DNA of 62,235 nucleotides from the NCBI RefSeq assembly GCF_900168265.1, contig NZ_FVZF01000023.1:1-62235 (forward strand). Reading direction: 5' to 3'. Made by a program: the position numbers and the translations under genes. Below the pieces are notes generated by a model. It saw only the letters and a list, made by a program, of their open reading frames with translations, was not told the DNA's origin and made no database searches. The DNA comes from Salegentibacter salarius. Its GTDB lineage: Bacteria > Bacteroidota > Bacteroidia > Flavobacteriales > Flavobacteriaceae. Positions 35,913 to 45,557 of this stretch are shown here, in pieces (within the stretch, counting starts at the first letter, position 1; every line of letters begins with the position of its first letter).

Positions 35913-36322
35913 ATGGAAAGAATAGAGAAAAGGTCAATTTCTTTAAAAGGAATCTCAATTATATCTTTGCATTTTTCTGGCTGTCAATGGGCCTCGCTTT
36001 TTACTTGAATTCTGATTCAGGGCGATATTTAATCTCTTCCCTGTATCTGATTTCCGGTTTGCTATATGCTTTTCTTGCTTTTAAACAAAGAGGTAGAAAC
36101 ACTGAATATATCGCCTGGGACGAAGAAAAATTGATTATTGCGAGATTACATCAAAAACCAAAGACCTATTATTTTGGACCCGAGGTAAATATTCATTTAA
36201 GCAGTTATAACCTGATTATAAAGGCGCCCAGGGCTACCGGAGATATGGTTGAATTAAAAGGATTTACTGAAGAAGATCTGAACTTACTTCGGGAGAAATT
36301 TGCCAACCCAGCCGTTGCTTAA
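35913..36322 (+). pseudogene. Paralogue of the preceding gene, one-base frameshift near the N-terminus
   Basis: From ATG 35913 the frame reads MERIEK and then fails. One extra A in the A4 run at 35928-35931 would give MERIEKKVNFFKRNLNYIFA, which aligns with MPQISKKVSFFRRNYFYITG of the previous gene, and would join the downstream frame that otherwise begins at ATG 35987 (111 residues, ending at 36322). The repaired protein of about 136 residues has the same two helices and beta domain (AWDEEKLIIARLHQKPKTYYF, ATGDMVELKGFTEEDL). The start at 35987 could still make a truncated protein that lacks the first helix. The 3' end overlaps the next, converging gene by 4 bp. Confidence 0.7.
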
Positions 36323-36753
36323 TTATTAACTTCCGAAATTAGTTTAAAGTCAACGCTATCGGCTTCGTTTAATTTATATTGAAAAATTGCTTCGCCGGCT
36401 AAGTGACCGTCTTCATAAGCAGCCCAGATAAATCTTTGATTTAGAATTTCGGTATCTATAAAGCGCATCGTACCTCCTAAAACAGATTTTTCGGGTATAA
36501 GCTGTGAATTTCTTTCCAGGGCTTCTACTATATACACTTCCGGCTTTTCCAGGGAATCAAAATCTTTGCTGAAAACTACAGGATTTCTACTTTTCAGTAA
36601 TTCTAATTCTTTTTCCAGTGAGTCTTTTTCAATCTTAAGTTCAGTAACCTCAGCTTCAAAATTGTCTATTCGCAATTCTGTCTTTTCCTTTTCCGCTTCA
36701 TTAGTGCAACTAAGCAATAATGCTACCGCGGGGAGTAAAAATATCTTTTTCAT
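36319..36753 (-). CDS. Lipoprotein with short coiled coil
   Basis: A 144-residue protein with lipoprotein signal (ALLLSCTNEA). Residues 20-55 form a charged coiled coil (LRIDNFEAEVTELKIEKDSL and onward). Residues 60-144 are a small mixed domain (RFIWAAYEDGHLAGEAIFQY) with no family I know. It converges with the preceding frameshifted gene. Confidence 0.6.
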   Translation of the reverse strand: MKKIFLLPAVALLLSCTNEAEKEKTELRIDNFEAEVTELKIEKDSLEKELELLKSRNPVVFSKDFDSLEKPEVYIVEALERNSQLIPEKSVLGGTMRFIDTEILNQRFIWAAYEDGHLAGEAIFQYKLNEADSVDFKLISEVNN

Positions 36754-36866
36754 TCAGCTAAATTAATTGAATTAAAATTTCGAAAATGAGAAGAAATTTA
36801 TAAAAATCAGCAAGCAACTCGTGACCGTTTTTATCTGCTATTTTTTACAATTTCTTACTCAATAAA

Positions 36867-37829
36867 TTACAATTCCTGCATTATTAAATAGGTGGTGTAA
36901 CCTAAGTAAAAAACCAGTAAAATTAAAGCTTCCCAGCGGTCTAAGCGTTTCCTTTTTCCCGTGAACATAGCCAGAAGAAGAAAAAGAGTACCTCCGGCAA
37001 GAATATAAAGATCCTGGTTGAAATTCAGGTTAAAATCAATGGATTTTATCAGGGAGGCCGTAGAAAGAATTAGGAAGATGTTGAAAATATTAGAACCAAT
37101 AATATTTCCTACGGCTATATCAGCATTTTTCTTAGTGGCAGCCACTATAGAAGTTGCCAATTCGGGAAGAGAAGTACCTGCCGCAACCACCGTAAGCCCA
37201 ATAATTTTCTGACTAATTCCCATATTTTCGGCAATATCTATGGCATTATTCACCACCAGTTGTCCGCCCAGAACAAGTCCGGCAAGACCTCCAATTATAA
37301 AAATTGTTGTTTTTAAAGGAGAAAGGAGTTTAATATTATCTTCTTCGGCTACATCATCATTTTTAAGTTGCTTATAGACATAAAATAGAAAAGCCAGGAA
37401 ACAAAATAGTAAAATAAATCCGTCAAAATTACTTAAAAGACTTGTTTGATCAGGCGAAATAATTTGGTCGTTAACCATCATAAAGAGAATGACCACGGCG
37501 ATAAGCGAAATAGGGATCTCTTTCCAGGCGGTGCTGGATTGCACTGCCAGCGGAGTAATAAGTCCGGTAATTCCAAGAATAATAAACAGGTTGAAGTTAT
37601 TACTGCCAATCACGTTTCCAAAAACAATATCAGAATAGCCATCAGCGGCGGCAAAACTATTCACCACCAACTCCGGCGCCGAAGTTCCAAAAGCTACAAT
37701 GGTGAGACCGATAGCAAGATTTGAAATATTGAATTTTTTGGCGAGGGCAGAGGCGCCATCAACCATATAATTCGCTCCAAAAATTAAAATAACCAGGCCT
37801 AAAACAAGTAAAAGTACAGGAACCAGCAT
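36867..37829 (-). CDS. CaCA-type calcium/sodium antiporter (YrbG-like)
   Basis: A 320-residue protein with about ten membrane helices in two halves. The paired alpha repeats carry the ion-binding acids: IVAFGTSAPELVVNSFAA followed by FGNVIGSNNFN in the first half, and VVAAGTSLPELATSIVAA with VGNIIGSNIFN in the second. An acidic cytoplasmic loop (NDDVAEEDNIK) separates them. It should export Ca2+ in exchange for Na+ or H+. Its ATG overlaps the M16 protease stop codon by one base (TAATG), so the two genes are co-translated. Confidence 0.92.
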   Translation of the reverse strand: MLVPVLLLVLGLVILIFGANYMVDGASALAKKFNISNLAIGLTIVAFGTSAPELVVNSFAAADGYSDIVFGNVIGSNNFNLFIILGITGLITPLAVQSSTAWKEIPISLIAVVILFMMVNDQIISPDQTSLLSNFDGFILLFCFLAFLFYVYKQLKNDDVAEEDNIKLLSPLKTTIFIIGGLAGLVLGGQLVVNNAIDIAENMGISQKIIGLTVVAAGTSLPELATSIVAATKKNADIAVGNIIGSNIFNIFLILSTASLIKSIDFNLNFNQDLYILAGGTLFLLLAMFTGKRKRLDRWEALILLVFYLGYTTYLIMQEL

Positions 37830-40648
37830 TATTCTTCAGTATTATTTAATAGAACAGGTTTTCCTAAACCAAGATTTTCCAGTTTATCCATTTGGGTTTC
37901 GGCATCGCCCACAATTAAAAAATACATTTTTTCAGGGTTAATATACTTTTCCGCGAGTTCTCGAATATCTAAAACCGTAAGTTCGTTTACTGTTTTTTCT
38001 CTTTGCTTTATAAAGTTTTCATCGCGGCCAAAAGTGCTTATTTCGCTTAGCATATCTAACTTAGAATTTAAAGTTTCGAACTTTCTGGCGTTACTCTTTA
38101 TCATAAATCCGCGGGTTACTTCCATATCTTCGCCATCAAAACTAGAAGGATAATCTTCAATAATTTCTTTAATTAGTTTTACGGCATCATAAGTAATATT
38201 AGTTCTTACCCCGCTGGAAATTAAAAATGCACCTTTATTTTTTCCTGCATTAAAGCCTGAGCGAATTCCATAGGTATAACCTTTTCCTTCTCGTAATTCC
38301 TGGGTGAGCTGTGAGGCAAAGCCGCCGCCGCCCAAACGGTAATTCATAACTTCTGCTGCATAAAAATCATCATCGGTAGCGGCCAGGGCAGGAGCCCCAA
38401 ATCTTATAACCGACTGTTTTGCGCCGGGTACGTCATAGAAATAGATCTGCGATTTCTGCGGAAGCTGAGGTTGAGCAACCTCTGGCATTTTAACCGATTT
38501 AGGCGGCCAGGCAACTGAGAGTCCACGTATTCCTTTAACCGCTTCCTCTTTTTGAATAGCACCGGCTACGTGAAAAACACTGCGCTTTGGGGAAAGATTT
38601 TCGGAATAATAATTTTTTACATCTTCTAAAGTAATGGCTTTTACCGAAGCTTCAGTTCCTAAATTATTTTGACTTAAAATATGGTTTTCGCCATAAATAA
38701 GCTTTCTGAATTCGTTATTGGCAATACTGTTAGGATCGGCTTCCTGTCTTTGAATTCGGCTAAGCGCCTGTTGTTTTATAAGTTTAAATTCGGTAGAATC
38801 CCAACGAGGTTCCAATAAGATCTCCTGTACCAGGTCTATAGTTTTCGCATAGTTTTTAGCAAGTGTACTTCCGCTTAAAACCATTTTTTCATCCTGAGCA
38901 TTTACTTGAATATCTGCGCCTAATAACTGAATGGCTTCTTCCAGTTCTTTAGGAGTTTTATTTTTAGTGCCTTTAGTCATTAAATTGGCTAATAGATTAG
39001 AAACTCCAACTTTATCTGGACTTTCAAGCAATAGACCGCCCTGCATTTCCAGGCTGAATTTTACTAAAGGAACTTCATTATTGGTAATTCCGTAAAGTTT
39101 AAGTCCGGAAGGAAGTGTTTTTTTCCATATATCGGGTGCGTTCAATTGCGGAGTGCTGCCATAGGGCGGTTCTATACTACGGTCAAAACTGGAAGGAGTT
39201 TTTTCGTAAGAAACATCTGTAGAAGCATTAACTTCTTCTTCGGCATTTTCAACTATTTTTTCTTCTGCAACTTCAGCTTCTTCAGAGTTTTCTAAGGCAA
39301 GTTCGGTTTGACCTTGCGGCACAAAACTGGTCGCTACAAAATGTTGATCTTTAATATATTCCTGGTAAACCCGCATAACATCTTCTGAAGTAACAGCCAG
39401 TATTTTTTCTACGTCTTTATTGATATAATTCGGATCGTTGGCGAAAATTTGATATTGAGCCAGTTGGAATCCTTTTCCTAAAACGCTGGAAAGGCTATTG
39501 TAAAAATTGGTTTCCTGCTGCGCTTTAATACGCTCTAAGTCACGCTGCGGAATACCTTCGGCTTCAAACTTTTTAAAGGTTTCAAAAACTGAATTTTCTA
39601 CAGAATCTAAATCAACTTCGTTATAAGCGGTAACCTGGAGCATTAGTTGTCCCGCTAATTCTGAAGTATAATTAAACATTTGTACGCGATCTGTAAGTTC
39701 TTTTTCTGCAACCAGGTGTTGATAAAGCGGAGCGTTTTTTCCATCGCTTAAATAATTCGCTAAAACTTCAAGCGCATAAGAATCTTCGTGATAAGAATAA
39801 ACGCTTGGCCAGGCTAGGGTTAACTCTGGAAGACTGGCGAAATTATCTTCGTAATACAATTTTTTTGTTTCATCCAGCTCCACCATTTGTTTTTCCTGGC
39901 GGGATACTTCTGGGCCACGTGGGATTTCATCAAAATATTTATGAACCCATTCTTTGGCCTGATCCCTGTCAAAATCCCCGGCGATGGTAAGCGTTACATT
40001 GTTGGGAACATACCAGCGGTTATAAAAATCCTTTACGTCTTGCAGCGTGGCATTCTGAAGGTCTTCTAAGGAACCAATTACCTGCCAGTTGTAAGGATGA
40101 TCTTCAGGATATAGGTTTTTATCCAGAACATACATGGTATGGCCGTAAGGGCGATTATCTACACCCTGTCTTTTTTCATTTTTTACTACCTGTTTTTCTT
40201 TGGCAAGTACGGGTTCGGTTACGGTATTTATAAAATAACCAAGTTTATCGGCTTCAGCCCAGATCATTTTTTCCAGAGCGTCTTTTGGTACGGTTTGAAA
40301 ATAATTGGTACGATCTCGGCTGGTAGAACCATTGGCGCCAGAACCGCCAATTCTAGCACTCAGTTTATCAAGTCCTCCTTTCCCAAGGTTTTCAGATTCT
40401 AAGAATAGCAAATGCTCAAAAAGATGTGCGAAACCGGTACGGCCTTCTTTTTCCCGGGCAGAACCCACGTGAGCAGTTAAAGCTACAGCTACTACGGGAT
40501 CTGATTTATCGATATGAAAAATGACATTTAAGCCGTTTTCCAGAGTAAAAGTTTCAAAATCTACATTGAAATCGGTTGATTCCTGGGATTGAATAGTTGA
40601 GGAAAGCGCAAAGCTGCAAAGCAGTAAAAGTATAATTCTGAATTTCAT
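37829..40648 (-). CDS. M16 family zinc metalloprotease, two-domain, secreted
   Basis: A 939-residue protein with a Sec signal (ALSSTIQSQES). The N-terminal M16 unit has the inverted zinc motif HLFEHLLF and distal Glu; the C-terminal unit (about 500-939) is inactive in catalysis and has the LREGKGYTYGIRSGF Arg/Tyr segment. An acidic linker rich in Glu (about 470-490; VAEEKIVENAEEEV) joins them. The enzyme degrades peptides in the periplasm or outside the cell, in a clam-shell chamber. It is co-transcribed with the Ca/Na antiporter. Confidence 0.93.
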   Translation of the reverse strand: MKFRIILLLLCSFALSSTIQSQESTDFNVDFETFTLENGLNVIFHIDKSDPVVAVALTAHVGSAREKEGRTGFAHLFEHLLFLESENLGKGGLDKLSARIGGSGANGSTSRDRTNYFQTVPKDALEKMIWAEADKLGYFINTVTEPVLAKEKQVVKNEKRQGVDNRPYGHTMYVLDKNLYPEDHPYNWQVIGSLEDLQNATLQDVKDFYNRWYVPNNVTLTIAGDFDRDQAKEWVHKYFDEIPRGPEVSRQEKQMVELDETKKLYYEDNFASLPELTLAWPSVYSYHEDSYALEVLANYLSDGKNAPLYQHLVAEKELTDRVQMFNYTSELAGQLMLQVTAYNEVDLDSVENSVFETFKKFEAEGIPQRDLERIKAQQETNFYNSLSSVLGKGFQLAQYQIFANDPNYINKDVEKILAVTSEDVMRVYQEYIKDQHFVATSFVPQGQTELALENSEEAEVAEEKIVENAEEEVNASTDVSYEKTPSSFDRSIEPPYGSTPQLNAPDIWKKTLPSGLKLYGITNNEVPLVKFSLEMQGGLLLESPDKVGVSNLLANLMTKGTKNKTPKELEEAIQLLGADIQVNAQDEKMVLSGSTLAKNYAKTIDLVQEILLEPRWDSTEFKLIKQQALSRIQRQEADPNSIANNEFRKLIYGENHILSQNNLGTEASVKAITLEDVKNYYSENLSPKRSVFHVAGAIQKEEAVKGIRGLSVAWPPKSVKMPEVAQPQLPQKSQIYFYDVPGAKQSVIRFGAPALAATDDDFYAAEVMNYRLGGGGFASQLTQELREGKGYTYGIRSGFNAGKNKGAFLISSGVRTNITYDAVKLIKEIIEDYPSSFDGEDMEVTRGFMIKSNARKFETLNSKLDMLSEISTFGRDENFIKQREKTVNELTVLDIRELAEKYINPEKMYFLIVGDAETQMDKLENLGLGKPVLLNNTEE

Positions 40649-40716
40649 TAAGATGAAGTTTTAGCTACCCAAAATTAGTGTTTATTTCGATTATTTCAGA
40701 ATAAATCATTTGTGGT

Positions 40717-40828
40717 ATTGCGAGGACTGCGATAGCAGGACGCGGCAATCTATACTAAAAAATGCCACGAATACACGAATATTAGGTTTTGTCATTGCGA
40801 GACCTGTTTTTACGTGGCGCGGCAATCT
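40717..40828. repeat. Family C repeats, two copies
   Basis: ATTGCGAGGACTGCGATAGC with GGACGCGGCAATCT (40717-40751) and GTCATTGCGAGACC with GTGGCGCGGCAATCT (40791-40828). Each begins ATTGCGAG and ends GCGGCAATCT; the ends ATTGC/GCAAT are complementary. Confidence 0.7.
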
Positions 40829-40936
40829 TTTGTTGGGAATTACACTACCTGTTTAGCGTTTGTGGTTTATATTAGATTGTAAGAGAAAACTCCACAAATG
40901 AGTATAGGAAAATTTTTTTTTAACTTTCCTTCTAAA

Positions 40937-41133
40937 ATACCTACGAGGTTAAAAGAAACCTCGCAGGAGAACCACATCCTGCAAGGTTTTCAAAAACTTG
41001 TAGGTTTGATTCAGAGCAAATTCATGCCGGGATTTAAAATCCTGAAATTTTTACTTCTTCCTTCTTTGGTCAAATGAATTCGAGTAAATTGATAGTGGAA
41101 TATACCTACGAGGTTAAAAGAAAACTCGCAGGA
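40937..41133. repeat. Family D repeats, two near-identical copies
   Basis: 40937-40968 and 41102-41133 are 32-nt copies with one mismatch; each is a hairpin (CCTaCGAGGTT pairing with AACCTCGcAGG). A third related hairpin (CCTGCAAGGTTTT / AAAACTTGTAGG) lies at 40978-41004. Confidence 0.75.
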
Positions 41134-41182
41134 TAATTCTATAAAATTATTCGTGCATTCGTGGCAATAAATTTTCAGATTT

Positions 41183-43663
41183 CTATAAACTGAATTTGTT
41201 ATTATTCACAAAGAAAACTGAATTTGCGAAGAACAATTTCCCGTTCTCCCAAAATGCCCGGAATAAAGGATTATCTACCAAATAAATAATGCTTCCGCTT
41301 CCCAATCTTTCTTCTCCGAAAATCAGTGAATTTTCAAGATTTTTTATAGCTGAACTTCCCGCAAAACCTGCAACTATTTCCGGTTGTTGAACGTAAGAAA
41401 CATTAAAGCCTTTATCCAGAAGTTTGTAGCTGTCACTACTTAATTTTAAACTCAAATAAGTGTCGCCGTAGCCAAATGCCATAGGATGAGTATTATCTAA
41501 TTTGGTTTTTATAATGCTCCCTGTAATCATATCTTTCGCGCCTTCTCGCTCTCTTTGCGCATACGGAATTAAATTCCCTGTAGCCGTAGAATCTTTGGCT
41601 TCTGATTTATTTTCTTTAAGTGCAAAATCGTCTTTTCCGGCAAAAGTGCCTACAGAGCGACCAATCGCGATGAGTTTCCCGCCATTGCTAACCCAGTCTT
41701 TTACTTTTTTCAAGGTATCTTCATCTAAAATATCAGCGTAATTACCTTCCGGCATTATCAATATATCAAATTGAGCCAGGTCAATACTTTTAAAATAGTC
41801 AGTATTTAAAGAGGTTAGCGGATAATTAAGATCCTGTTCGAAAAAGTACCAGATCTCGCCATAATTTAAAGAAGAAGTGCCTTCGCCTTTTAAGACAGCA
41901 ACTTTTGGAGGATTGATAAGTTTTACCTCGGGAGATCCAAAATCGGGTCCGCTACCGGCGAAACTGGTGTTTGCTGCTACAAGTTCTCTTTGATGTTTAT
42001 TAGCAATTTCAACTACAGTTTTGTCGAAATCTTCTTTGGTCTTATTATCGCTTTTGGTAATAATTAAACTTCCACGATCAAATTTCTTTCCTTCACTGGT
42101 AAAAGGAATTTCAGTAAAACGCACCTTAATGTTTTCCTTTAGCAATTCAGCTAAAAACTGGGCGTCTTGCATGGCATTCCATTTTGAAACATAACCCGCT
42201 CCCGAAGGATTTACCGTATTTGTAATTTCAGCATTTGTAGAATTTGCTTCTGAAGAAACTTCGCGTGTACTCGCTACTGCTTCCAAACCGTAAGCATAAG
42301 GCAAACTCCAGGCAGTAATATCATAGGTTAGAGAATCGGTTAGGGTAGTGGAAGGCTCAAAAAGTACGTCTACCATTTTACCTTTTGGCTGGTTTGTATT
42401 GATCACCAAAGTATTTTCATCAGCCTTCAAATTCCCTCTTTTGCCTTCGGAATAATTAAAGCCTTTTACTTTTCCTGCTGCGGCAGTTTGATATTTGATT
42501 TCGTGTTTATCCAGCAATTCTTTTAATGAAGCAATTTTATCTGCATTTCCTTTTACCGCGAAAGATTTATATTCTAAATCTTCATTATCAAAATACTTTT
42601 TGAATTCTGTATTTAAAGTTTCCGTATTCCTACTGGCTACTTCCACGGTTGAAAGTCCGGTGGTGTGATGATGCGCCACGCGGTCTTTAAGAGTGAGTTC
42701 GTAACCTTCATCGGTATTAATTCCCAATCCGGCACGGCCGTGACCAGCTTGTTCGTAGGTCATCCCAATGGCGCCCATATATGTTGGATAAGTGTCACCG
42801 TAACTTGGGTACAGCAAATCAAATCGTTCTTTGGTGAAAAATAACCAGCCTTCTTTATCAAAATACTCGGCGTGGTTTTTTCCTATTTCGGTTTGAAATT
42901 CTCTTTGAAATGGTGTGATAATTTTGTGAAAAGGTTCTGCTGCAGGTGCGAAATAATAGGGTTCGTTAATTCCCTGTTCATGAAAATCTACGTGAATATG
43001 AGGCATCCACTGGTTGTAAATTTTAAGACGTTGCTGGGTTTCCACCTGCGTGGCCCAGGCCCAGTCGCGGTTAAGATCAAATAAATAATGATTTGGTCTT
43101 CCGCCCGGCCAGGGTTCATGGTGCTCGGCTGCAGCCTGCAACGGGCTGTAAGGTTCGGCTTTCACCTGATTGTACCAGTTTACGTATCTGTCGCGCCCAT
43201 CAGGATTTACATTGGGGTCTATAATTACCACGGTATTTTCCAGCCAATCCTGTTTTTCGGTGATCAATTCGTATAAAGTTTTCATAGCCGCTTCGGTACT
43301 GGAAGCTTCATTGCCGTGTACATTATAACTTAACCATACAATAGCTTTATCAGCTTCGGTTTCAGTATCTGAAATTCCGGTATTACCAAGATGAGCATTT
43401 CTTATTTCATCCAGGTTTTTTAAGTTTTTTTCCGAAGAAATCACCGCATAGGTAAGCGGCCGGCGTTCGTTGGTTTTTCCGTAGGTATGATAATTTACCA
43501 GTGGGGAGTTTTCGGCTACGTGTTTAAAATAATTCACCACATCGGCGTGACGGGAGAATTGCTCCCCAATCTCGTAGCCTAGAAATTCTTCCGGACTTTG
43601 TAATTGTGCATTGGTTTGTAAACCTAAAAATAGAAAGACGACAGCAAGTAAAGTTGATTTCAT
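41183..43663 (-). CDS. M14 family zinc carboxypeptidase, secreted
   Basis: An 826-residue protein with a Sec signal (FLFLGLQTNAQLQ). The M14 domain (about 25-350) has the zinc ligands in NVHGNEASSTE (His-x-x-Glu) and later PHIHVDFHEQG, with the general-base Glu near VEVASRNTETL. A C-terminal ThuA/glutamine-amidotransferase-like fold follows (FDILIMPEGNYADI, GGKLIAIGRSVGTFAG). This architecture is common in marine Bacteroidota peptidases that probably digest exogenous protein. It is single, with a 534-nt repeat-rich gap downstream. Confidence 0.9.
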   Translation of the reverse strand: MKSTLLAVVFLFLGLQTNAQLQSPEEFLGYEIGEQFSRHADVVNYFKHVAENSPLVNYHTYGKTNERRPLTYAVISSEKNLKNLDEIRNAHLGNTGISDTETEADKAIVWLSYNVHGNEASSTEAAMKTLYELITEKQDWLENTVVIIDPNVNPDGRDRYVNWYNQVKAEPYSPLQAAAEHHEPWPGGRPNHYLFDLNRDWAWATQVETQQRLKIYNQWMPHIHVDFHEQGINEPYYFAPAAEPFHKIITPFQREFQTEIGKNHAEYFDKEGWLFFTKERFDLLYPSYGDTYPTYMGAIGMTYEQAGHGRAGLGINTDEGYELTLKDRVAHHHTTGLSTVEVASRNTETLNTEFKKYFDNEDLEYKSFAVKGNADKIASLKELLDKHEIKYQTAAAGKVKGFNYSEGKRGNLKADENTLVINTNQPKGKMVDVLFEPSTTLTDSLTYDITAWSLPYAYGLEAVASTREVSSEANSTNAEITNTVNPSGAGYVSKWNAMQDAQFLAELLKENIKVRFTEIPFTSEGKKFDRGSLIITKSDNKTKEDFDKTVVEIANKHQRELVAANTSFAGSGPDFGSPEVKLINPPKVAVLKGEGTSSLNYGEIWYFFEQDLNYPLTSLNTDYFKSIDLAQFDILIMPEGNYADILDEDTLKKVKDWVSNGGKLIAIGRSVGTFAGKDDFALKENKSEAKDSTATGNLIPYAQREREGAKDMITGSIIKTKLDNTHPMAFGYGDTYLSLKLSSDSYKLLDKGFNVSYVQQPEIVAGFAGSSAIKNLENSLIFGEERLGSGSIIYLVDNPLFRAFWENGKLFFANSVFFVNNNKFSL

Positions 43664-43708
43664 TGATTGATTTTAAATGTTGAATGTGTTTGTAAACTAC
43701 CTCGGGCT

Positions 43709-43860
43709 TCTCGATAAGCGATTAAATCTTGTTCTCGTCAAGCTGAACTTGTTTCAGCTTCTAACATGTTTCATATTAATAAGATTTTAGATCCTGAAAT
43801 AAATTCAGGATGACGGCTTTAAGCAAAATCAAAAATACATACCACCAATAATCGAGTAAA
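43709..43860. repeat. Family E ends enclosing family A copy 3
   Basis: TTCTCGATAAGCGATTAAAT at 43709-43728 and TAATCGAGTAAA at 43849-43860 look like decayed inverted ends of a family E element. Between them lies family A copy 3 (43736-43815, CGTCAAGCTGAA to CAGGATGACG). The block separates the divergent M14 and bshC genes. Confidence 0.6.
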
Positions 43861-43942
43861 AACAGTATCTAACGCCAAATTAACTAAAAATTAGTGAATA
43901 AAATTCTTAACTTCGGTATCTTTACCATCCAAAAAATTGCTA

Positions 43943-45556
43943 ATGCCAACCGAGTGTATTCCGTACAAAGAAACCAATTATTTTACCGAGCTTATTTTAG
44001 ATTATCTCGCTGAAAAAGAGGAGCTAAAAACTTTCTATAATCGTTTCCCAGACCTGGAGAATTTTAAAGCGCAAATAGAAGAAAAGTCTTCTTTTCCGAT
44101 AAAAACGCGAGAAATCCTGGTAAAATCTTTAAAAGAGCAATATTCCGGATTGGAAGTTTCAGAAGCCACACAAAGAAATATTGACGCGCTGGCAAAGGAA
44201 AAAACTTTTACCGTAGTAACCGGGCATCAACTTAATTTATTTACCGGTCCGCTTTATTTTTTATATAAAATTGTCTCCACAATTAACCTTACCCGAAAAT
44301 TAAAAGAAAAATATCCTAAAAATAATTTCGTGCCGGTGTATTGGATGGCCACCGAAGATCACGATTTTGAGGAGATCAATTTCTTTAATTTAAACGGAAA
44401 GAAGTTTCAGTGGGCCAATGCGCCTAAGAATGCCGAAAATGATGCGGTAGGAAATTTATCTACCGATGGCCTGGAGGATGTTTTTAAACTTTTTTCAGCT
44501 GAAATTGGTGGAGGTAAAGATGCCGATTATCTAAAGCAACTATTTGAGAAATCTTACTTGAAGCACGATAATCTTGCCGAGGCAACTTTGTACCTCGCCA
44601 ACGAACTTTTTAAGGAGGAAGGTTTGGTGATACTGGATGCGCAGCAAAAAGAACTTAAAAAGCTTTTTATCCCTTATGCTGAAAATGAACTTGTAGAACA
44701 AATTTCTCATAAGACTATCACGCAAACTGCAGAAAAACTGAATGAACTTGGGTATAATGTTCAGGTGAATCCTCGGGAAATCAATCTGTTTTATTTGAGT
44801 GATGGTTTGCGGGAAAGAATTATAGAGCGTGATGGCGAATATTTTGTGCACGAAACCGAAATACAATGGAGTAAGAATGAAATCCTGGAGGAATTAAAAG
44901 AATTTCCGGAGAGATTTAGTCCAAATGTAATGCTTCGTCCTTTATACCAGGAAGTAATTTTGCCCAACCTTTGCTATATAGGCGGTGGCGGAGAGATCGC
45001 ATACTGGCTCGAATTAAAAGAATATTTTAAAGCTGAAAATGTTGTTTTTCCGGTTTTATTGCTTCGGAATTCTGCTTTGATCCAATCGGCAAAACTGGAT
45101 GAAAAGCGAAAGAAATTAAATATTTCAAACAAAGAATTATTTTTGAAACAACACGAGCTTATCAATAGAAAAGTGCGGCAAATTTCAAATATAGATATTG
45201 ATTTTTCTGAACAGAAAGAACATTTGGTGGAGCAATTTCAGCAGATGTATGAGCTGGCAGAGAAAACCGATAAATCTTTTCTTGGCGCGGTAAAAGCCCA
45301 GGAAGTAAAACAATTAAAAGGCCTCGATAATCTCGAAAAACGTCTTTTAAAAGCACAAAAACGAAAACTGGAAGATGAGGTAAGTAGAATTGCAGAGCTT
45401 CAGAATGAGCTCTTTCCGAATAATGGTCTACAGGAACGCCAGACCAATTTTTCGGAAATTTATGCAGAATACGGCCCCGAATTGATTTCAGTATTATTAA
45501 AAGAATTAGACCCGCTGCAGGCGGAATTTAAAATTTTGACATTTGGAAAAGAATAA
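43943..45556 (+). CDS. bshC: Bacillithiol biosynthesis cysteine-adding enzyme BshC
   Basis: A 537-residue protein matching BshC in length. TVVTGHQLNLFTGPLYFLYK is the nucleotide-binding-like signature, followed by PVYWMATEDHDFEEINFF with the H-D-F-x-E active-site block, LRPLYQEVILPNLCYIGGGG and a C-terminal coiled coil (about 385-500). It adds Cys to GlcN-malate, the last step of bacillithiol synthesis. The other bsh genes are not in the window. I prefer ATG 43943 to the TTG at 43937. The promoter box is TATCTTTA at about 43917. One base separates it from the next gene. Confidence 0.93.
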   Translation: MPTECIPYKETNYFTELILDYLAEKEELKTFYNRFPDLENFKAQIEEKSSFPIKTREILVKSLKEQYSGLEVSEATQRNIDALAKEKTFTVVTGHQLNLFTGPLYFLYKIVSTINLTRKLKEKYPKNNFVPVYWMATEDHDFEEINFFNLNGKKFQWANAPKNAENDAVGNLSTDGLEDVFKLFSAEIGGGKDADYLKQLFEKSYLKHDNLAEATLYLANELFKEEGLVILDAQQKELKKLFIPYAENELVEQISHKTITQTAEKLNELGYNVQVNPREINLFYLSDGLRERIIERDGEYFVHETEIQWSKNEILEELKEFPERFSPNVMLRPLYQEVILPNLCYIGGGGEIAYWLELKEYFKAENVVFPVLLLRNSALIQSAKLDEKRKKLNISNKELFLKQHELINRKVRQISNIDIDFSEQKEHLVEQFQQMYELAEKTDKSFLGAVKAQEVKQLKGLDNLEKRLLKAQKRKLEDEVSRIAELQNELFPNNGLQERQTNFSEIYAEYGPELISVLLKELDPLQAEFKILTFGKE

Positions 45557-45557
45557 A

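Larger units (their letters stand above)
40649..41182. other. 534-nt repeat-rich intergenic region
   Basis: It contains two family C repeats (40717-40751, 40791-40828), two family D repeats (40937-40968, 41102-41133) with a related hairpin at 40978-41004, and an 18-nt inverted pair (40763-40780 and 41149-41166, one mismatch) that brackets most of them. No gene is seen. The leftward M16 promoter must lie near the left end. Confidence 0.7.

Noticed and set aside
35962-35969. TATCTTTG as an internal promoter of the frameshifted paralogue
   Set aside because: It encodes conserved residues (NYIFA) and has no TTG at the right distance; kept only as a remark.
45543-45557. Upstream TTG start for the PLP decarboxylase
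   Set aside because: It overlaps bshC and adds residues not typical of the family; ATG 45558 sits one base after the bshC stop.
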